This document shows, piece after piece, positions 6,142-10,044 of a stretch of DNA of 10,044 nt (positions are counted from its first letter, which is position 1; the number at the start of each line of letters is the position of its first letter). The stretch is from contig CALHPT010000123.1 of assembly GCA_938036405.1 (NCBI GenBank), forward strand, positions 1-10,044. The letters are read 5' to 3'. This DNA is from an uncultured Tannerella sp. (GTDB lineage Bacteria > Bacteroidota > Bacteroidia > Bacteroidales > Tannerellaceae). Made by a program: the position numbers and the translations under genes. Under the pieces are notes generated by a model that worked only from the letters and a program-made list of their open reading frames with translations, searched no databases and was not told where the DNA came from.

Positions 6142-9100
6142 ATGAAGTTCAAGTTCAAATTACAACAGTATCAAACCGACGCCGCAGACGCGGTGACCTC
6201 GGTCTTCGAGGGGCAGCCCAACCAGGGCGCCTCCGTCTACCTGCGCGACCTGGGCCGAAAGCCCAAGCGCGCGCAGGGCGAGATCGACTTCGGCGACGAG
6301 AGCACCGAGGGCTACGCCAACGCACCCGTCGCACTTTCGGGCGCCGACATACTGGCAAACGTACGCGCGGTGCAGCGACGCAACCAAATCCCCGAGTCGG
6401 AGGAGCTCTTCTGTGGTATGGGAGCCTGCCAGCTGGACGTCGAGATGGAGACGGGCACCGGCAAGACCTACGTCTACACCAAGACGATGCTCGAACTCAA
6501 CCGCCTGTACGGCTGGTGCAAGTTCATCGTGGTGGTGCCTTCGGTCGCCATCCGCGAGGGCGTTGCCAAGAGCCTGGAGAACACACATGAGCACTTCTTC
6601 TCCCAATATCATAAGAAGATCAGGTTCTTCATATACGACTCGGACAACCTGACCGAGCTGGATGCGTACTCCCAGTCGAGCGACGTCAGCTGCATGGTCA
6701 TCAACATGCAGGCGTTCAACGCGTCGATGAAGGAGGGCGCCAAGAACAAAGCGGCGCGCATCATCTTCGACGAGCGCGACGAGTTCGGCAGCCGCAGGCC
6801 CATCGACGTCATCGCTGCGAACCGCCCCATTGTCATCTGCGACGAGCCCCAGAAGATGGGAAAGAAGGGAGGCGCGACCCAGAAGGGCATCGCCCGCTTC
6901 AACCCGCTGTTCGTGCTGAGCTACTCGGCAACTCACAAGGAGAAGCACGACCTGGTGTATGCCCTGGACGCCCTGGACGCCTACAACCAGAAACTCGTCA
7001 AGCGCATCGAGGTGAAGGGCTTCGCGCTCAAGAACATGCGCGGCACGGACGGCTACCTCTACCTCAAGGACATCGTGGTCTCCAAGACGCGCGCCCCGGA
7101 GGCCGTGATCGAGTTCAAATGCATGGGGTCTGGCGGCAAGGTGCGCAAGAGGACCGCGCACTTCGGCGAGGGCGACAGCATCTACGACGCCAGCGGTTCG
7201 ACGAAGCTCGAGGCGTACCGCGGCTACGTCATCGCGAGCGGCAACGACGGCGTGGTCCCGCCCCAGGACGGACGCGCGGGCTACGTGCGCTTCCTGGACG
7301 GCTCAATCGGAGACGACGGGCGCATCTACATCGGCGAGGTCTACGGCGACTCCGCCGCCGACGATATGCAGCGCATACAGATACGCGAGACGATCCTGAG
7401 CCACCTGCAAAAGGAGGAGGCGCTTTTCCACCGCGGCATCAAGTGCCTGAGCCTTTTCTTCATCGACCAGGTGGCGAAGTACCGCGACCTCTCCGGAAAC
7501 GGCGAAACAGTGGGCTACGGCAAGATCTTCGAGGAGGAGTATGAGGCCATCGTCTCCGACAGATTGAAGCACCCGACGCAGGATGACATCCTCGACCCCT
7601 CCTACGCGCAGTACCTCGGGCGATTCGAGGCGCGCTCGGTGCACTCCGGCTACTTCTCTGTGGACAAGAAGGGCAACGCCGTCGAGTCGAAAGCCGAGAA
7701 GAAGGCGGAGCGCGAGGACGGCATTGGCATCAACGACGACGACGCGAAACGCGCATACGACCTGATCCTGCGCGATAAGGAGCGCCTGCTTTCGTTCGAT
7801 GAGCCCGTTCGTTTCATCTTCAGCCACTCTGCGCTGCGCGAGGGCTGGGACAACCCGAACATCTTCCAGATATGCACGCTCAAGGAGTCCGGTTCGGAGA
7901 CGAGCAAGCGCCAGGAGGTTGGCCGCGGCATGCGCTTGGCGGTCGATCAGGACGGCAACCGTCAGGACGCCGCTCTGCTGGGATCCGACGAGGTGCACCG
8001 CGTGAACTTGCTCACCGTGATCGCGTCAGAGAGCTACGAGACGTTCGTGAAGGATTTGCAGACCGATATAAGCAAGAGTCTGCGCGAGCGCCCGAGGAAG
8101 GTGGAGATGAACCTGTTCAGCGGGCGCGACGTCGTACTCGACGGCGAGACGGTTTCCTTTACCGAGAAGGAGTCGAAGCGCATTTACAAGGCCCTCTACA
8201 AGTGCGACCTCATCGACGATGACGACAAGCCGACCGCCGAGTTCCGCAAGGCTGTTGAGGACGGCACCTTCGTGGAGTACTTCGTCGTGAAGCTGCCCGA
8301 GGAAATCGCCGACGTCGCACACGCCAAGGTGGTCGAGGCGCTGGTGAGAAGCGTCTACGACGCGCACGCGCTCGACGGCATGATCGGGCGCGCCCAGGAG
8401 AAAATCTCTGAGAACACGCTGACCGACAACTTCGCCAAGCGCGAGTTCAAGGAGCTGTGGGCGCGCATCAACCGCAAGCATGCCTACACGGTGAGCTTCT
8501 CGGACGACGAGCTGAGGCGCAAGTCGATAGAGCGCATCAACAGCGATTTGCGCGTGAGCAGGCTGCAGTACACCCTGACGGTCGGTGGGCAGAAATCACA
8601 GGCAACGCGCGACGAGGTGCAGGGCGGCTCGTCGTTCGGCCGCACGCAGACCGAGACCCGCGACGTCGACGCTGGCACCGCGTCCGTGGGCGTGACCTAC
8701 GACCTCGTGGGCGAGGTGGCGCAGGCCGCTGCCATTACGCGCAGGAGCGCCGCGACGATTCTCGCCGGTATCGACCCCAACGTGTTCGAGCTCTACCGCG
8801 TGAACCCCGAGGAGTTCATCAAGAAGGCCGCTGCGCTCATCGTGTCGGAGAAGGCGACGATGGTCGTTGAGCACATCAGCTACCACGAGATCGACGACGT
8901 CTACGACGAGGCTATTTTCACCGAGCGCATGCCCGACAACGCGAGCAAGGCGTACGAGGCTAAGAAGAACATCCAGCGCTTCGTGTTCCCTGACTCCGAC
9001 GGCGAGCGCAGGTTCGCCGAGGATATGGATGCCGCCGCGGAGGTGGCAGTCTACGCCAAATTGCCTCGAACGTTCCAGATTCCCACGCCGGTGGGCAACT

Positions 9101-9324
9101 ACGCCCCAGACTGGGCCATCGCCTTCAAGGAAGGCAGCGTGCGCCATGTGTTCTTCGTCGCCGAGACCAAGGGCACCATGGACACGCTGGAGCTCTCCGG
9201 CGTGGAAAACGCCAAGATCGCTTGCGCGAAGAAGCTCTTCAACGAGATGAGCACGGGCGACGTGCGCTACCACAATGCGGCAACGTACGAGGACCTGCTC
9301 GAGGTAATGGGCAGGATGAGCTAG
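6142..9324 (+). CDS. res: Type III restriction enzyme Res subunit (SF2 helicase-endonuclease)
   Basis: This 1060-aa subunit should partner Mod to hydrolyse ATP, move along DNA and cut when it meets another complex. The N-terminal motor shows motif I METGTGKT (core residues 104-109), motif II DEPQ (234-237, the typical type III Res form), motif III SAT (262-264), a REGWDNPN motif V, and motif VI QEVGRGMR (591-598). The C-terminal nuclease has the type III PD-(D/E)xK pattern: APDW with D990, then FFVAETKG with E1008 and K1010. All expected catalytic residues are therefore present. The length is normal for the family. ATG 6142 follows the mod stop by 9 nt and has only a weak GGCGTCGG upstream. 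Its translation may depend on ribosomes finishing mod, which would keep Res low relative to Mod. No frameshift or truncation is seen. The call is firm; cleavage in vivo is inferred. Confidence 0.95.
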   Translation: MKFKFKLQQYQTDAADAVTSVFEGQPNQGASVYLRDLGRKPKRAQGEIDFGDESTEGYANAPVALSGADILANVRAVQRRNQIPESEELFCGMGACQLDVEMETGTGKTYVYTKTMLELNRLYGWCKFIVVVPSVAIREGVAKSLENTHEHFFSQYHKKIRFFIYDSDNLTELDAYSQSSDVSCMVINMQAFNASMKEGAKNKAARIIFDERDEFGSRRPIDVIAANRPIVICDEPQKMGKKGGATQKGIARFNPLFVLSYSATHKEKHDLVYALDALDAYNQKLVKRIEVKGFALKNMRGTDGYLYLKDIVVSKTRAPEAVIEFKCMGSGGKVRKRTAHFGEGDSIYDASGSTKLEAYRGYVIASGNDGVVPPQDGRAGYVRFLDGSIGDDGRIYIGEVYGDSAADDMQRIQIRETILSHLQKEEALFHRGIKCLSLFFIDQVAKYRDLSGNGETVGYGKIFEEEYEAIVSDRLKHPTQDDILDPSYAQYLGRFEARSVHSGYFSVDKKGNAVESKAEKKAEREDGIGINDDDAKRAYDLILRDKERLLSFDEPVRFIFSHSALREGWDNPNIFQICTLKESGSETSKRQEVGRGMRLAVDQDGNRQDAALLGSDEVHRVNLLTVIASESYETFVKDLQTDISKSLRERPRKVEMNLFSGRDVVLDGETVSFTEKESKRIYKALYKCDLIDDDDKPTAEFRKAVEDGTFVEYFVVKLPEEIADVAHAKVVEALVRSVYDAHALDGMIGRAQEKISENTLTDNFAKREFKELWARINRKHAYTVSFSDDELRRKSIERINSDLRVSRLQYTLTVGGQKSQATRDEVQGGSSFGRTQTETRDVDAGTASVGVTYDLVGEVAQAAAITRRSAATILAGIDPNVFELYRVNPEEFIKKAAALIVSEKATMVVEHISYHEIDDVYDEAIFTERMPDNASKAYEAKKNIQRFVFPDSDGERRFAEDMDAAAEVAVYAKLPRTFQIPTPVGNYAPDWAIAFKEGSVRHVFFVAETKGTMDTLELSGVENAKIACAKKLFNEMSTGDVRYHNAATYEDLLEVMGRMS

Positions 9325-9351
9325 GCAACGTTTATGGAACGTACGTATAAT
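9322..9351 (+). promoter_or_regulatory. Candidate promoter for the DUF262 gene
   Basis: TATAAT lies at 9346-9351 with TAGGCA (four of six matches to TTGACA) at 9322-9327, spacer 18 nt. The -35 candidate overlaps the res stop codon. The perfect palindrome ACGTACGT (9339-9346) runs into the -10 box and could bind a regulator. A start near 9358 would give a leader of roughly 90 nt. This was identified by eye. Confidence 0.4.
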
Positions 9352-9380
9352 CAGAAGAATACAGTTCTTTCGATTTATGC

Positions 9381-9409
9381 GAGCCCTTTAGCGTTAGCGA
9401 AATCGGCTC
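9381..9409 (+). other. Weak stem-loop in the 122-nt res to DUF262 intergenic region
   Basis: GAGCC (9381-9385) pairs with GGCTC (9405-9409) across a 19-nt loop that contains two tandem AGCG units. A competing pair, CGATTT (9371-9376) with AAATCG (9400-9405), shares bases with it. There is no following T run, so a terminator is unlikely; a leader structure of the DUF262 mRNA is possible but unproven. The rest of 9325-9446 shows no gene. Confidence 0.25.
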
Positions 9410-9446
9410 CCTGGGAATTATTCGTCGGATAGATAGGTCTTTAAGG

Positions 9447-10044
9447 ATGGATGCGGGAAAAGCAACGATAAGTGGCGTGCTCAACGGATCGCGCCTGCTC
9501 GAAATACCCTTCTACCAAAGGGCGTACGTCTGGGGAGAAGAGCAATGGGAGCGCTTCCTCGGCGACATGGAGTTCGTCACGGCCTCGAAACGACCCTATT
9601 TCCTGGGCTCCATCATTCTGAAGCAGGCCTCCTCTGGCAACACCTGGTCTGAGGTGTCCGAGGTTCGTACCGTCATCGACGGCCAGCAGCGTCTCACGAC
9701 CATGATCATCTTCTTCAAGGCGCTTTGCGCGATAATCGACGCCGACAGGCTGTTCGAGCGAGATTTCGTTCTGGAGACCGGCGAAGTTGCCCTAAGGCAC
9801 GGCAAGTACGACCGCCAGGACTTTGAGAGAGTCATCAGCGCCACGGGCTCTGAGTCCGTCGAGGGCTCCTCGGCCATAATCCTTGCCTACAATTACTTCC
9901 TCAAGAACATCGACCCCGCAAAGGTCGACAGGAACACGATAAAGTCGAACGTCCAGTTCGTCTGCATCGACCTCACCGAGGGCGAGGATGAGCAGCAGAT
10001 ATTCGACACCATCAACTCGCTCGGGGTGCGCCTGACAACGGCGG
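9447..10044 (+). CDS. DUF262 (GmrS-like) restriction protein, 3' end cut by window
   Basis: The first 199 residues of a DUF262 protein are visible. The family's defining motifs are all present: IPFYQRAYVW (residues 20-29), the nucleotide-handling VIDGQQRLTT (76-85, with D78-G-Q-Q-R82) and IFDTINSLGVRLT near 186-198. DUF262 is the N-terminal domain of GmrSD-type modification-dependent (type IV) restriction enzymes and relatives, and is often followed by an HNH nuclease domain (DUF1524). That part would lie beyond the window. I chose ATG 9447 because it sets the family's usual distance to the IPxYQR motif. The frame is open back to 9351 but offers no ATG, GTG or TTG start there. The ribosome site is weak (AGG 9 nt upstream, or AAGG touching the ATG). 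A second ATG at 9451 is in another frame and stops after six codons. It is separated from res by 122 nt and probably has its own promoter. It is a distinct defence gene in the same island, acting on foreign modified DNA by inference. Confidence 0.88.
   Translation, partial: MDAGKATISGVLNGSRLLEIPFYQRAYVWGEEQWERFLGDMEFVTASKRPYFLGSIILKQASSGNTWSEVSEVRTVIDGQQRLTTMIIFFKALCAIIDADRLFERDFVLETGEVALRHGKYDRQDFERVISATGSESVEGSSAIILAYNYFLKNIDPAKVDRNTIKSNVQFVCIDLTEGEDEQQIFDTINSLGVRLTTA

Noticed and set aside
365..9324. DISARM or BREX system
   Set aside because: Class 1 DISARM also pairs an SNF2 helicase with a methyltransferase, but no DUF1998 protein or separate DrmA-like helicase is present. No PglZ, BrxC or Lon-like BREX gene is present. 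Mod and Res here are standard type III subunits.
9351..9446. N-terminal extension of the DUF262 protein through the open frame upstream of 9447
   Set aside because: There is no ATG, GTG or TTG in that stretch, and the ATG at 9447 places the IPFYQR motif at the usual distance from the N-terminus.
1..10044. CRISPR arrays, tRNA or rRNA genes
   Set aside because: No regularly spaced direct repeats, cloverleaf-like segments or rRNA signatures were seen; the window is nearly all protein-coding.

Overview
The window is GC-rich (about 70% G+C in typical coding stretches) and almost fully coding on the + strand. It looks like a defence island in a high-GC bacterial chromosome. Protein style and codon use suggest a gut actinobacterium of the Coriobacteriia (Collinsella/Olsenella-like). 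That placement is an inference from general resemblance only; there is no rRNA or other taxonomic marker.

Left edge (1 to about 116, minus strand): the C-terminal piece of an IS3-family transposase runs off the window and breaks off inside the DDE core, so the operon sits directly beside an insertion-sequence scar. A candidate promoter (TATAAT at 98-103) and a small dyad/direct-repeat block at 106-129 lie between the scar and the first gene.

Centre (148-9324): five + strand genes are packed as one probable operon. They are a 70-aa ribbon-helix-helix protein, a 1077-aa SNF2/DEAH-type helicase with a phospholipase-D-like N-terminus, a DUF4391-type protein, a type III Mod DNA methyltransferase and a type III Res helicase-endonuclease. 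Junctions are a 4-nt gap, a 7-nt overlap, a 0-nt gap and a 9-nt gap, which implies co-transcription and probable translational coupling. Mod and Res should form the modifying and restricting complex: Mod recognises and methylates the site, and Res translocates and cuts through its C-terminal PD...ETK nuclease. The SNF2 protein adds a second ATP-driven motor and the DUF4391 protein is of unknown role. The layout is therefore an extended type III restriction-modification (R-M) system rather than a plain mod-res pair. The RHH protein is the natural candidate for controlling it. The target-recognition part of mod is clearly AT-richer than the rest of the operon and holds a perfect 13-bp inverted repeat, as expected if the specificity module was exchanged.

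Right edge (9325-10044): a 122-nt intergenic region with its own TATAAT candidate precedes a DUF262 (GmrS-like) gene, the N-terminal half of a probable modification-dependent (type IV-like) restriction enzyme, cut by the window end. If it targets modified DNA it must tolerate the methylation laid down by the neighbouring Mod.
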